Shown: positions 33,238-44,411, counted from the first letter of the stretch. The stretch is 64,000 bases of DNA from Mactra quadrangularis (GCA_025267735.1 CM046304.1:7750001-7814000); one strand, 5' to 3'. The notes: generated from the sequence alone by a model not told the origin. Program-made: numbers and translations.

Positions 33238-33328
33238 GATAGAGCATGAGTAGCAGTTTGATACGGGATTTATCAACGAGCGAAGCGAGTTGATAAATAT
33301 CATATCAAACTGCTACGAGTACTCTATC
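33238..33328. repeat. Hairpin with GAGCGAAGCGAG tip
   Basis: GATAGAGCATGAGTAGCAGT, TTGATACGGGATTTATCAAC, then GAGCGAAGCGAG, then the mirrored arm ending GAGTACTCTATC. About 39-bp arms with few mismatches. Confidence 0.8.
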
Positions 33329-34040
33329 CGACTTAGACAACGGGTAGGAAATTATATGTTTATAATGTCCATTTTCATTTATTTTGTCACGTATTTATAC
33401 TTCTGTCACCTTTAAGCCATATAAAACGCCGAGAAATATAGTTGGCCTTAATCTAAAGCGTACGATATTTGTGTCGTGAATTACGTGCGAAAGCTAATAA
33501 AAACTCATGAACAACATTTAGATTGTGTTATTCATGGATATAAATATTTGTGCCCATGTACATATCGGCAGTTAAACAATGAATAAAAGATACAAATCAA
33601 CAATCATTTTTGATAAATAATCACAGTGGTGAGTCGTCTTAGGAATATTTCTTTATCGCAGAGCTGTAAGTACATGTTATTCGTATGACGTCAGATATAG
33701 CGTAGCTTCGACTTGTATTTAAGTTGAATGTGTTCTATCATGTGACGGACATGCGACTAAAACGTGTATGTGTGAGTATTTGTTGGGTGTTCGCCACGGA
33801 TTGGCTGAAAGTATATGCATGATTTTCTCTGTCTAAAAATAGAAATATCGGTTTGCACATAGACTTTTAGCAGAGGTTAAACAATGACGAAAGTGACACA
33901 TTCGGTCAGTGCGCAGGAGAGCACAGAATAGATATCAAATCGGTTGAGATTTGAAGTGTCCAGCAATATAGATGCAACAAAGCTCATTTTGAACAAAGCT
34001 AAATATTCTCCCTCCCATACTTATTTTACTTTGATGCATT
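33329..34040. other. No gene seen; promoter-like patch
   Basis: CGTATGACGTCAGATATAGC at 33680 resembles 40850 (CGTATGACGTCATAATAAGC). Both contain a CRE-like TGACGTCA followed by TTGTATTTAAGTT. This may be a further part of a repeat rather than two promoters. Confidence 0.35.
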
Positions 34041-34045
34041 AGTAA
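34041..34045 (+). repeat. 5-bp target duplication, left
   Basis: AGTAA, identical to 37194-37198, immediately outside the inverted arms. Confidence 0.65.
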
Positions 34046-34082
34046 CACTGTCGTGTAGCTGTGTACGGTGCAGTCAACCAAG

Positions 34083-34108
34083 ATGGCGGACCGAACACTG
34101 GTGAAAAG
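34083..34108 (+). promoter_or_regulatory. First-exon-like start codon plus splice donor in the left arm
   Basis: CCAAGATGGCGGACC is a YY1-like motif containing ATG. The frame MADRTLVK runs into AG|GTAAAC. The same arrangement faces inward from the right arm. Confidence 0.4.
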
Positions 34109-34935
34109 GTAAACATATTTTATTTTCTCGATTTCTCTAACTTAATCCACATGTATTGCTATATAATCAGTTGTATTCAACCAGGCATAGATTCCGGTGC
34201 ATAATGTACAACCTGTTTTCGCTTGATATCCACCCAAGAGCTTATAAATGAATCACAAAGTTGGTCGATCTATGATTTTGAAATTTGAAGCGAGAAAAAA
34301 ATCTTTTAAGTCTGATTCTGACTTTATTTGAGCTCTTAGATTCAAATCAATTGACAGAGTAGCGTAAAATGATCGACCGAGTTACTCTGTCCCCTTACTT
34401 TGGAGGAATATCCTCTCCCTTCCACAAAAACGTTCGTTTTATGAGTGTACACAAAGTGAGTGCAGTCGCCGGTGTATGGTGTAGTCAAAACGCACATTTT
34501 TGAACGGTGTAGTCTCAGAAAACTGTACGGTGTAGTCATTCTGTACAATTTTAGTGTACGGTGTTGTCTCAATTATTAATTTCAGTACCAACTTTCATGA
34601 ATGATCTTTAGTCCTATGTTATTGAGTTACCTTTCGCTCATTCGACCCGATGACCTTTAAATATTAATATGTAATCATTACTTTCGATCAATAGTCTGGA
34701 ATTAAACTTAAACAAAATTAACACTATGACATAAATGTGTTTAGATTATGAATGACATGAATGTTGGAGTTCCTGATGTCCCAGCTCAGCGCACATATTA
34801 CGAACATTGTAAGACAGGAGTTACGTACATTAGACAGTACAAATACGGAAAACCCCTGTTACCACTGTATAGACTTCTGTAAAAGTCAGAATATCTTGGA
34901 AATTTGTCTGAGAGATAGACATGATGATATCTTAA

Positions 34936-35615
34936 TGGCCGGTCACATAGGCCAAAGCGCATAAATCTCGCAAAAATCACGCACAAAACTAGAGTCTTAC
35001 GTGAGTCATCCGTGATAATCGCGTTTTCTCAGCGTTTCTGACGTGGAGCATTCGTAGTTGTGAGTGGAACTGCGCCGTTTCATCGTTATGCGCGTTTCCA
35101 GGTTTTGGACAGTTCAAAATTTATCGTCGCGTAAGAGTTTACGCAGTTTTGCGTTGTTTACGTATTCTTTGCACAGTTTGCGTAGTTCTTACGCGGATTA
35201 TGCGCGAATCATGCGTGGAACATCAGCGATCGTGCGTGAAAATGTCCTGAAGCCCGCATCCGTTTATATGCGGAACGGCGTTGAAAGGACGCGACTCAAA
35301 CGCACATTATGCGTAGTTCATGCGCTAATCATGCGCCAATCATACGCAGTTTATCAGTGATAATGCGCAGAATATACGTAGTTTTCCGCGAAGCTTTCGT
35401 TGGGCACATTCAATTCTGTGCCCCTTTTTGGGCTTATGCATGGTTTATAAGTGCTTTGTCGGTGATTTTTGTGTGATTGATACGTAATTCTTGCGCAATG
35501 TATCGGTGATTTTTCATCGCGTAAATCGAAGAAAATGGTCAAATCCCCGACAGACAAGCACGCACAACCCAAATTTATGCGTGATTCATGCGTTTTGGCC
35601 TATGTGACCGGCCCA
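34936..35615. mobile_element. Motif-saturated MITE (TGCG/CGCA words)
   Basis: Ends TGGCCGGTCACATAGGCCAA and its reverse complement at 35596-35615, flanked by TAA on both sides. The 680-bp interior is packed with TGCG/CGCA words such as ATGCGC, CATGCG and TACGCAG. A GG(G)CC-GTCACA end with a 3-bp TAA duplication fits PIF/Harbinger-type non-autonomous elements. Confidence 0.8.
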
Positions 35616-35849
35616 TAAGTCAATTTTGACTAAGTATCATCTTGGTAAAAAGTAGGTCACTGTGCCAAAATATTCGATTACCAAAAACGTACACGTATTC
35701 ATGTGTGGTACTAATCTTTAGTAATTGAATTTTCCGTTTATCGGTGTTAACTTTTTGTGTATTCAGCGACTTTGTTTAACGTTAACGAAGCTATTTAAAA
35801 CGTCAATATCCATGACTTGCCCAAAATGCTTGTCTTTTATCATGTGCAA

Positions 35850-36105
35850 CCCGGGTCTATAGCGCAGTTGGTAGCGCGCCGGGATTTGAAATGGTGTGTC
35901 TCGAAGGGTTTGAATCCCACCCGGGGACAATAATGTCAATTTTCTTGCATTGATTGGATAATATGGACAAGTTTCCAGTTTTGTGGAAGGGTAAATGCGT
36001 ACTGGTTATAGACAAGGGTCCAGGAAAGCTAGTTTAGGTGTGCTGGACGCCGTAAAATGACTTAAATTGTGTTGACATGGCGTTAAATGCAATATAATAA
36101 TAAAT
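35850..36105 (+). mobile_element. tRNA-headed SINE with LINE-like tail
   Basis: CCCGGGT pairs with ACCCGGG as an acceptor-like stem around TAGCGCAGTTGG (box A) and GGGTTTGAATCCC (box B). The tail GACGCCGTAAAATGACTTAA..TGTTGACATGGCGTTAAATG resembles the I/Nimb LINE 3' end. Confidence 0.85.
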
Positions 36106-37130
36106 ATAAAATTCTAATTTCCTGAATTAACTATTCGGACAACCACTTATTTTCTTTCGCATGTACTGCAAGGCGGACATCGATTTACATTAACCAAAGT
36201 TTAAAAAAAGTTATTCATCTGTATGCTTGTACACATACTTATTTCTATCAATTTCTAACGTTTTCATCTCGATTTTGTAGTTACTTGATTCAAACAATGT
36301 ATATTCATATTTTACAGTCTGTGTTCAAAACCAAGAATATACGTATACGTGATTACGGTGATGTTTTGAGGTGCTTTGATTTTTTTCTTTTTGAATGTAT
36401 GTAACTCGTGTCTTAGAACGTTCGTAATAAATGTATCAGCTGAGGACGTCAGCATAGGGGACATCAGGAACTCCAACATTCATTTCATTCATAATCTAAA
36501 CACATTTATGTCATAGTGTTAATTTTGTTTAAGTTTAATTCCAGACTATTGATCGAAGTAATGATTACATATTAACATTTAAAGGTCATCGGGTCGAATG
36601 AGCGAAAAGTAACTCAATAACATAGGACTAAAGTTCATTCATGAAAGTTGGGACTGAAATTAATAATTGAGACAACACCGTACACTAAAATTGTACAGAA
36701 TGACTACACCGTACAGTTTTCTGAGACTGCACCGTTCAAAAATGTGCGTTTTGACTACACCATACACCGGCGACTGCACTCACTTTGTGTACACTCATAA
36801 AACGAACGTTTTTGAGGAAGGGAGAGGATATTCCTCCAAAGTAAGGGAACAGAGTAACTTGGTCGATCATTTTACACTACTCTGTCAATTGATTTAAATC
36901 TAAGAGCTCAAATAAAGTCAGAATCAGACTTAAAAGATTTTTTTCTCGCTTCAAATTTCAAAATCATAGATCGACCAACTTTGTGATTTATTTATAAGCT
37001 CTTGGGTGGATATCAAGCGAAAACAGGTTGTACATTATGCACCGGAATCTATGCCTGGTTGAATACAACTGATTATATAGCAATACATGTGGATTAAGTT
37101 AGAGAAATCGAGAAAATAAAATATGTTTAC

Positions 37131-37156
37131 CTTTTCACCAGCGTTCGGTCCGCCAT
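37131..37156 (-). promoter_or_regulatory. First-exon-like start codon plus splice donor in the right arm
   Basis: Mirror of 34083-34108. It differs by ACA to ACG, which keeps Thr, and preserves the AG|GTAAAC donor. Confidence 0.4.
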
Positions 37157-37193
37157 CTTGGTTGCCTGCACCGTACACAGCTACACGACAGTG

Positions 37194-37198
37194 AGTAA
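37194..37198 (+). repeat. 5-bp target duplication, right
   Basis: AGTAA, partner of 34041-34045. Confidence 0.65.
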
Positions 37199-37810
37199 CT
37201 TCTGTTTGTCATTTTTCCTTGACACTAACGTAACTGAAGACAATATACTTGTATTAAAAGCATTTGGTATGCGCATTTTCAATATTTTTTATTTGCTATT
37301 GGCTTTAAGAGAATTTTCATGGCGTTAATATGGAACAGTAAATGAGAACGATAAGTTTTCATGAGTATAGGCATTGTTCTCGCATTGTTTATTTTTGGTT
37401 GCAGTTTTAGTGTCAATAAACTAAGTAATCATGAATATAATACGTAGATATTGGTTGGCATTTTTTCTAAATAAATCTTATAACGATAATGGATGCTGTA
37501 AATTCGTGTGCACATTTAATCAAAATATTAATATGTTCGTTAAATCTTAACTGGTCCTGCCATTTTACCAAATTCACTCAATGCATTGGTGTTTATGTGC
37601 AGATTATAAGACCCTACCGATGTTCGTCCGTCCGTTTGACTGCCCGCTCAAATCTGGATCCCAAGATTTCTTAAACAGTAGCTAAGCTATTTTGAAGAAA
37701 TGTTGGTATTTAAACAGGTAACAATGTGTAGATTGTGCACATCATTTCAATTTCTGTTTCTAATAGAAAAAAGTTAGCTATGGATTCAGAAATATTCACA
37801 TTTTTATAAT
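37199..37810. other. No gene seen
   Basis: AT-rich; a CCGTCCGTTTG word near 37628 foreshadows the GTCC repeat downstream. Confidence 0.35.
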
Positions 37811-37883
37811 ACGTCCGTTTTGAAAAAACGGACGTATAATGTTATGATGTCCGTCTGTCCGTCCGTCCGTCTGTCCGTCCGTG
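37811..37883 (+). repeat. Small palindrome and GTCC microsatellite
   Basis: ACGTCCGTTTTGAAAAAACG forms a short stem. It is followed by GTCCGTC(T)-type repeats at 37850-37883, leading into the 145-bp array. Confidence 0.8.
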
Positions 37884-37892
37884 GACAATTGC

Positions 37893-38545
37893 TTGTCCGG
37901 ATGATAACTCAAGAAAGGATGTACCTAGGTTACTCAAATTTTATGTGTGGATAGTCCTTGGGTAGAGGATACTCCCTATTGATTTTGAGACCCCAGGGTC
38001 AAAGGTCAAGGTCACTGGGACTTAAAATATGAAAACCTTGTCCGGACGATAACTCAACAAAGACTGTACCTAGGTTAATCAAATTTTATGTAAGAGTAGC
38101 CCATGTGTCAAGGATGTTCCCTATTGTTTTTTGGGCCCCTCGGTCAAAGGTCAACGTCACAGGGGCATCATATGGGAAAAAACTTGTCCGGACAATAACT
38201 AAACAACCAATGTACCTAGGTTAACCAAATTTTATGTGAGAGTAGCCTATGTGTCAAGGATGATCCCTTTAGGTTTTGGAGCCCCTGGGTCAAAGGTCAA
38301 GGTCACAGAGGCATCATATTGAAAATCCTTGTCTGGACAATAACTCAACAACGACTGTACCCAGGTGTCGCAAATTTCATGTGAAGGTAGCCATTTTGTC
38401 AAGGATGTGCCTTATAGGTTTTGGGGCCCCTGGGTCAAAGGTCAAGGTCACAGGGGCATCATATGGGAAAACCATGTCTGGACAATAACTGATTAACCAA
38501 TGTACCTAGGTTCACTAAATTTTATGTGAGAGTTGCCCGTGTGTC
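37893..38545 (+). repeat. 145-bp tandem repeat
   Basis: Units begin (C/T)TGTC(C/T)GGA at 37893, 38038, 38182, 38328 and 38473. Each has ACCTAGGTT, AAATTTTATGTG and, in four units, a GGGTCAAAGGTCAAGGTCA-type block, at 37996, 38141 (variant), 38287 and 38433. The last unit is truncated. Confidence 0.9.
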
Positions 38546-38739
38546 AACTTTTTAGAGTTAAAGTTTATGGAAGTTAAGCATTGCATTTATTACGTATAAA
38601 TTAAGTATACATGTGTTAACACGTGTACTAAATATAATTAAGGATTTAGAAAAACAAAGGAACAAAGGATCGACACGATCATCATAGTGACGTATGTAAA
38701 CGTGAATACTTTACTGTTTTGTTACAAATATAGCAATGT

Positions 38740-38945
38740 CATGGTGATAAGCTTTGATATTTAGACCAAAAATTATTGATTTTCTCCGTGAAACTTCTTG
38801 GATGAGTGCGTAAAATAATTGACTTCAAAAAAATCTTCATGTGGTAAAAATTTTGAAGTGCGGGAGCAAAAAAAAAAATTTTTTTTTTCCATTTTCGGAT
38901 TTTTAGGTGCGGGAAATCCGACGAACAAAAGATCAACTTGTTGTG
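38740..38945 (+). repeat. Dispersed repeat, copy 2 (with 4383-4520)
   Basis: CATTTTCGGATTTTTAGGTG, CGGGAAATCCGACGAAC, GATCAACTTGTTGTGGCCTA match the reverse complement of 4383-4470. Confidence 0.7.
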
Positions 38946-39435
38946 GCCTAATGAAATTTTTATAAAACCGTTATAGTAGGCTTACAAAATAAAAATGTCT
39001 CTAAACTGTTATGGGTACTGTAAGTCAGGCAATCATACTCATGTCCTATATGAGGCAGCCCCGCTACAGTCTCAGCTGATGTATCGTATAAACGTAATAT
39101 TGTATTCTAGTTGATACATTGTTTGCCAAACAACCATTCAATGTTTATTATAACTATTGTCGTGACACACAGTATTACATTTAACTTATTTACAATAATA
39201 TTATTGAATTGAATTTTACATTCGCAATGGGAATTCCAAATATGTATTCCACAAATATATTTCTTTGTATCTGTCTACGTCAATTTTAAGCATAATATGT
39301 CTGTAAATGTGGTTTATGTATTTTACAATTCATTTATCGGTACTGTTTAAAATATGGAATCATTTACTTTACGAGTCGCTTCAATCTAGACACTTCAATG
39401 ACAAAATGAGTATAACTTATTTCTCTACTGTAAAA
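38946..39435. other. No gene seen
   Basis: AT-rich; no coding signal. Confidence 0.35.
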
Positions 39436-39510
39436 ATGGCATTAAAAATTTGCATAGGGTGTTTCTTACTTTTGACAAGTGTATTGCCTTGTGCATCACT
39501 TGCATCGTGA
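39436..39510 (+). CDS. Signal-peptide-like short ORF
   Basis: MALKICIGCFLLLTSVLPC followed by ASLAS and a stop. The hydrophobic core and AxA-like end look like a secretory signal peptide. No downstream coding sequence is joined to it in frame and no strong donor is seen, so it may be a chance ORF or the relic of a first exon. Confidence 0.2.
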   Translation: MALKICIGCFLLLTSVLPCASLAS

Positions 39511-39814
39511 CATTCACTTTTTAGTGTCGATTTATCACTACAATGCTTAGGGCTAGGAAAATTACGCGCTTTGAAGGAAGTTGGACGTCTGGACACGATA
39601 CATCATCTTACAGTCTAAGTGATTTGTAAAATGTAAAATATATTAAGTTGATAAAATTCAATGAATACAAGGCAATAAAGTTTCTCCGTGAACACTCGCG
39701 GTGAAAATGTTTAACAACATGTCATACTGGTATAACGTTGTTTTGTTTCTTCTTTTGTTTCAAAATGATTATCCACAAGTTCTGTGCACATACAATTCAT
39801 TACCCTATGTGAAT

Positions 39815-40280
39815 AACAACCAGTTTTGTAATAAAACCAGAATTGTAATAAAGTGGCTGGTTGTATCATTTTCAGTATAAAATATAGTAAGATATTATAA
39901 ATTATTGGTATAGAAAGAAAATAATGTTAACAAGCAAAAGTTAAATGTCCAAATAGACAAATTACTTACATTTCTCCATGTGTTTTAAATAGAAAACATA
40001 ATTGTAGAATTTCATTACAAAACGCGTTATTACTAAACGAGTTGAAAATAATAACCCGTTTTGTAATAAAACGCCACAATGTAATGAAGTGTCTGTATCA
40101 TTTTCAGTAAAAAATATAGTTAGACATTCTTAATCATTGGTATAAAAATAGTTTTTTACAAGCAAAAGTTAAATTTAAAAAGAAAATAATTTTCATTTCG
40201 CCATGTGTAAATTAGTGAATTTTAATGAAAGAAATAATACAATTATTGTAATACATTTTTTATATTTTATTATAAAACGA
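39815..40280 (+). repeat. Repeat A arm sequence, two tandem copies
   Basis: Two consecutive copies of GTTTTGTAATAAAAC..., AAATATAGT(T)AGA, ATTGGTATA and AGCAAAAGTTAAAT, then CATTTC(G/T)CCATGTG. They match the right arm of the inverted repeat at 27240-27594 in the same orientation. Confidence 0.8.
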
Positions 40281-40292
40281 GTTTTTACACAG

Positions 40293-40399
40293 CTCATCAC
40301 CCATATAGTGGAGTGTGTCAGTTTTATACTAGGTTTTTTCTGTGTTCTCATCACCCATATAGTGGAGTGTGTCAGTTTTATACTAGGTTTTTCTGTGTT
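40293..40399 (+). repeat. 54-bp direct repeat, two copies
   Basis: CTCATCACCCATATAGTGGA, GTGTGTCAGTTTTATACTAG and TTTTTCTGTGTT occur twice back to back with a one-T length difference. Confidence 0.95.
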
Positions 40400-40461
40400 G
40401 TGAACTTGTGATAATATCTTTGATCTTATATTTGTTCATATTTGTATCATTTCTATTTCAG

Positions 40462-40545
40462 AATGTCGAATGTATTACGTAGTATATCACTGAATTCACT
40501 TTCACCTACAAACTTAAAGAGTATACTACAGAGAACTTTGTCCAG
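40462..40545 (+). CDS. Candidate exon with mitochondrial-presequence-like start
   Basis: A pyrimidine-rich tract ending TTTCTATTTCAG precedes AATG. The frame reads MSNVLRSISLNSLSPTNLKS and on to ILQRTLS, ending AG|GTTGGT, a donor-like site. The 27 codons contain Arg, Lys, Ser and Leu but no acidic residue, as in matrix-targeting presequences of nuclear-encoded mitochondrial proteins. I could not find the next exon. It could be a chance open stretch bounded by splice-like motifs. Confidence 0.35.
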
Positions 40546-40639
40546 GTTGGTATAGACATTATCTTTCAGTAGAATATATTATAAAGCTATGTCTGATAGG
40601 AAAAAACTTGACAAAATGTATACTAGTACCTGACTTACG

Positions 40640-40845
40640 CTCACCTTGCAGCTCAGTGAATATACTACATTCAAACGCTGCCTTATTAGTGTCGATTTAT
40701 GATATTGACCTTTACAACCAATAAAATTTTACTAAATTCTATTTTCACCGAAGAACTTCATACGCATTTTCATTGGTTAAATTAAGTATAAATAGACGGG
40801 TAAACAACCCCATATTTGGTTTGATCATACTAGTGACGATGGCAA
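40640..40845 (+). repeat. Dispersed repeat B, 5' part only
   Basis: GCAGCTCAGTGAATA, GATTTATGATATTGA, ATACGCATTTTCATTGG and AAGTATAAATAGACGG parallel 29175-29360. Confidence 0.75.
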
Positions 40846-41380
40846 CCGCGTATGACGTCATAATAAGCGTGGCTTCACTTTGTATTTAAGTTTCAAATAT
40901 GCTCTTTGTTTAAAGTAAAAAGACCAGGGATACCAAGGATTACCAGAGCTATTAGTGTATGCTAGGAGATGGCTTACGCTGTTGATTTCGGTGTTTGTCT
41001 CCGAATGGAGACGAACCCGATCTGCATGAGTCGTGCATGTGGTCGCACGATCATGGCGCTTTATTTCCTGTCTCATTTATTTCCCCTCAAAATATTTAAA
41101 GTAAGAAGGTATACTAAATATCTAACTATCAGTTAAATAAAATTAGATCCTATTGCAATGTAATTGACTGAAGTAACTAATCTGATACAAAATTTCTATA
41201 GGTCTTTAATTTATTCAGTTTTTTTTTTCAAAATAATTTGCCCATTCTACAGAGTTCCTTTCCACAAATGCCTTACTAAATTTCTAAAATCATATCACGG
41301 GGGGTTAATAGATAGGAAATGGTGCCAATGCAGTTTCACATTCATATTCATCACATAATCTGCAAAGATACGTAGTTATA
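40846..41380. other. No gene seen
   Basis: Begins with the CRE-like patch (TATGACGTCATAAT at 40850). Otherwise AT-rich and unassigned. Confidence 0.35.
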
Positions 41381-41838
41381 CACTGAACAAAAGTTCTAAC
41401 CGATCACTTTTCAAATTTTGATTATTTTATAACCGGCCAATGGATCCTATATTGAATTTTGCAGAGGTAATTTTTGTGTCCTTTTCTACCGATTTATGGG
41501 GAAAAAATAATTTGATACGGTCCGATGCACTCGATCGGCACACAGGGTGTGGTTTACACATTTTGACACGAAATGTTCGTGCAGAGAGTGGTGAGTATTA
41601 AATTCATGCAAAGTGAAATTTAATACTCACCACTCTCTACACGAACATTTCGTGTCAAAATGTGTGAACCACACCCTGTGTGCCGATTGAGTGCATCGGA
41701 CCGTACCAAATTATTTTTTCCCACAAATCGGTAGAAAGTGACACAAAAATCACCTCAGCAAAATTTAATAAGGATCCATTGGCCCGTTATGAAATAGTTA
41801 AAATTTGAAAAGTGATCGGTTAGAACTTTTGTTCAGTG
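41381..41838. mobile_element. 458-bp full-length hairpin MITE
   Basis: CACTGAACAAAAGTTCTAAC at the left and its reverse complement at the right, with pairing along almost the entire length to a tiny loop near 41607. TA on both sides. A Tc1/mariner-type end and a fold-back structure with no coding capacity. Confidence 0.9.
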
Positions 41839-42458
41839 TACGTATGCAAACCAGTACGTATAGAAAAATCCAGTCCACTTCATCAATTTTTAAAACATGG
41901 CACATGAGTCCACACTATTGTGGTACAGTGACAAAGTTTTAATTCTTGTGAGGACTTAAATTAATCATTCAGTACGTGTGGCTCAGTGAATAATACGGTA
42001 GATATTACTCACTTGTTTTTACATAGATAATAAAAGAGTATTTCTGCATGTATTCAACCAAATCTATTTGTGACGGACTATTTTGTTCTTAATTCGACGC
42101 ACCAAGTAACAAAATTAACTTGTAGGGCAGTATTGAAAATAAAGGTTGTGTGATTTATTTGAACAAACTTAGTGTGGCTGTTAAACCACCACCCCTACGT
42201 ATATACGTATGCTAACATATTTTGCCAATGAAACATTGTGTTACATAAAACTGGTCGTTCCATAAAGTGGGAACAAGTGGACCTTTGAATCAAACCCTAC
42301 CTATATTTTTGTGCACCTGCTTCAAAACCATCAAGACCAATTTCGTGAACATAAATGGTAGAAAAATCTCAATTACATAGTAAAAAACATAATGGTATAC
42401 AAACATTTGTGCATGATGGCGCCTTAACAATGTTTGTTTTGTTGCAAGTATAGTTCTA

Positions 42459-42677
42459 TTACATTAACCTGTCACAACTTAAATAATTACACGGTCACTG
42501 AATCTGTTATTTTTAACCCCTTCGGAACTTGTTATTGCCCCGATATTCAAAATCGTCGCATATATAGTTAGATTATCAATAATTAATATGGATTGGTGGC
42601 GCAATGGTTAAAAAGAGGTAAAATAATCACACATTCAGTGACCGTGTAATTATTCAAGTTGTGACAGGTTAATGTAA
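42459..42677. mobile_element. MITE with 45-bp inverted ends
   Basis: TTACATTAACCTGTCACAAC..AATTACACGGTCACTGAAT at 42459-42503 is mirrored at 42632-42677 with one mismatch. The interior has a weak tRNA-like box A (GTGGCGCAATGGTTA). Confidence 0.9.
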
Positions 42678-43808
42678 CAGAATTTTTTTTTATTTTAACT
42701 ATCTTAAAAAACAATTGATGGAAAGGTTTCTGTCTTAATTATAGTTTCTTGGTTTTCTTTAAATTAACATAACATATTGTATTAACTTAGTCGGATGAAC
42801 TCAATAAATCATTCGTTTACAATAGTTTTTAGACTAAGCAAATAATGCGCTTCCTTGTCTCCCAGTAATAATTAATAAGGACAATTAATTTCTCAAAACT
42901 TTGGTTGGCTTTCAAATCAATACAGATAAGCTTATTAAAACATTTCACCTTGAAAATCTACATGTATATTCTCAGCAGTTGATTGTATTAAACTGATAAT
43001 TGGGTGGATCTAGAATTTTTACAACGGGTTGTACTATTCCATGACTTATGCTGGTCGACAAATGAGATCATGAATAAAAACTTTCAAATTTTCATTGCCG
43101 CTTTAATACAAACTATAACATTGCATTTTGTTCTTAGTGTGCACAAAACTTGAAAAGTCAGGATCCACCCCATACTTTCACGCACTGTTTTCTCGAGTTT
43201 TAAGCACGGAGAAAACGGTCTGATAATATTAAACACTTAACCGTGTGGTATGAGATTTAACAAACACTTTTTAAGCAATTTGATTGGCTGAGAGGGGGTG
43301 CACCGTTGTCTAACTACTTATTAAGCACAGATAATATGAAAAGTGTCGCATTTGATATGAAGAATTTAAATCTTTATGATAAACGTATAGGTTTTACCTG
43401 TGTATTTTCAATCAAATTATATGTATACATGCATTATATTCCTTTAAATATATCATACTCTTCTGTTAGACATACTGTGTAGTCACACCATGTTTGTTTT
43501 AGGCCTAAGTAATTGGGCTAGTTGCATCATTAATGGTTTGCACTATACGTAACAATAAGAATGACATCCGAGAGCAAAAATATAAAATCGAAAGCAAAAG
43601 CGGCAACATTTCGATATAGCTCGTTCGGATATTATTTTACCACTGTAATCAAGTTCGTAATGATTCTTCTTTATTCTTTTAAAATCTTTTTAAAATATAC
43701 ATTAATAAAAACCTTCTCTAGAATACCATTGGATTAAAATATATAGGTATATTATTTTTCTATAGAAAGCAAGTCTCGCGATCTTTTCTTTTTTTCTTGG
43801 AAGTGTAA
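42678..43808. other. No gene seen
   Basis: AT-rich; no convincing coding or repeat signal. Confidence 0.4.
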
Positions 43809-43896
43809 CCTGACTGTTATTGGTGGTGATTATGCAGCTTGAACTTAAGCTGCTGGCAGTGAGAGGTCCGTAATCTCGGGATCGAGTCCAAGTCAG
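43809..43896 (+). mobile_element. tRNA-like repeat remnant
   Basis: CCTGACT and AGTCAGG could pair as an acceptor stem; GGGATCGAGTCC is one base from a box B. The D and T arms do not fold well, so it is not a tRNA gene. Confidence 0.35.
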
Positions 43897-44411
43897 GAAA
43901 CATTCACGCAAGTCAAATAATCTAAACTAATAATTAAGACAAAGTCCACTCTTCACATTATGGGTACTTTATTTAAAAATTACAACTCAAATCCAATGTC
44001 CAAAATATTCATAAATAGCTCACTGAAAGATCCTATAGATATCTTTAAGCCTTTTAATTCAAAGCTGATAGTAAATTCAGTGAACTATTCGTTACAATGT
44101 ATAATTCATAAACATAGCAAGGTGTAAATACAGTGAATACAGATAAACGCCGTAGTGTTTTGTACCGGCCGAAGTCTAATATGTATAGAAGTCTTTTTTC
44201 GAAAGCTGGATTTCTCCCTTTGTAAAAAACAGCTCTTGTGGACTCCTGAAAGCAAATCTAACAAATGATACTAGATTAATTCTTCGATTTGAATTTTGTC
44301 TACTATCTTCCCTTTATTTACAAAATACATACATTATTGATACTACAAGCCTGAATTAGTGAGGAAACCCAAATATTGACGTCACGCCATAGCTTCGTCA
44401 AAACATTTTAA

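Larger units (their letters stand above)
34046..37193. mobile_element. 3.15-kb element with 737-bp inverted arms
   Basis: Arms 34046-34782 and 36458-37193 are reverse complements with few differences. The ends read CACTGTCGTGTAGCTGTG, flanked by AGTAA on both sides. Each arm holds several copies of GTACGGTG(T)(A)GTC, as in transposase-binding subterminal repeats. The centre is occupied by a MITE (34936-35615) and a SINE (35850-36105) and has no transposase. A CAC terminus with a 5-bp duplication is shared with Transib/RAG-like transposons, while CACTG ends also occur in animal CACTA elements (shorter duplications). Superfamily not assigned. Confidence 0.85.

Noticed and set aside
34342..36897. 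Matching 76-codon ORFs in both arms of the foldback element
   Set aside because: They are the same sequence seen twice through the inverted repeat, and run against the candidate first-exon strand.
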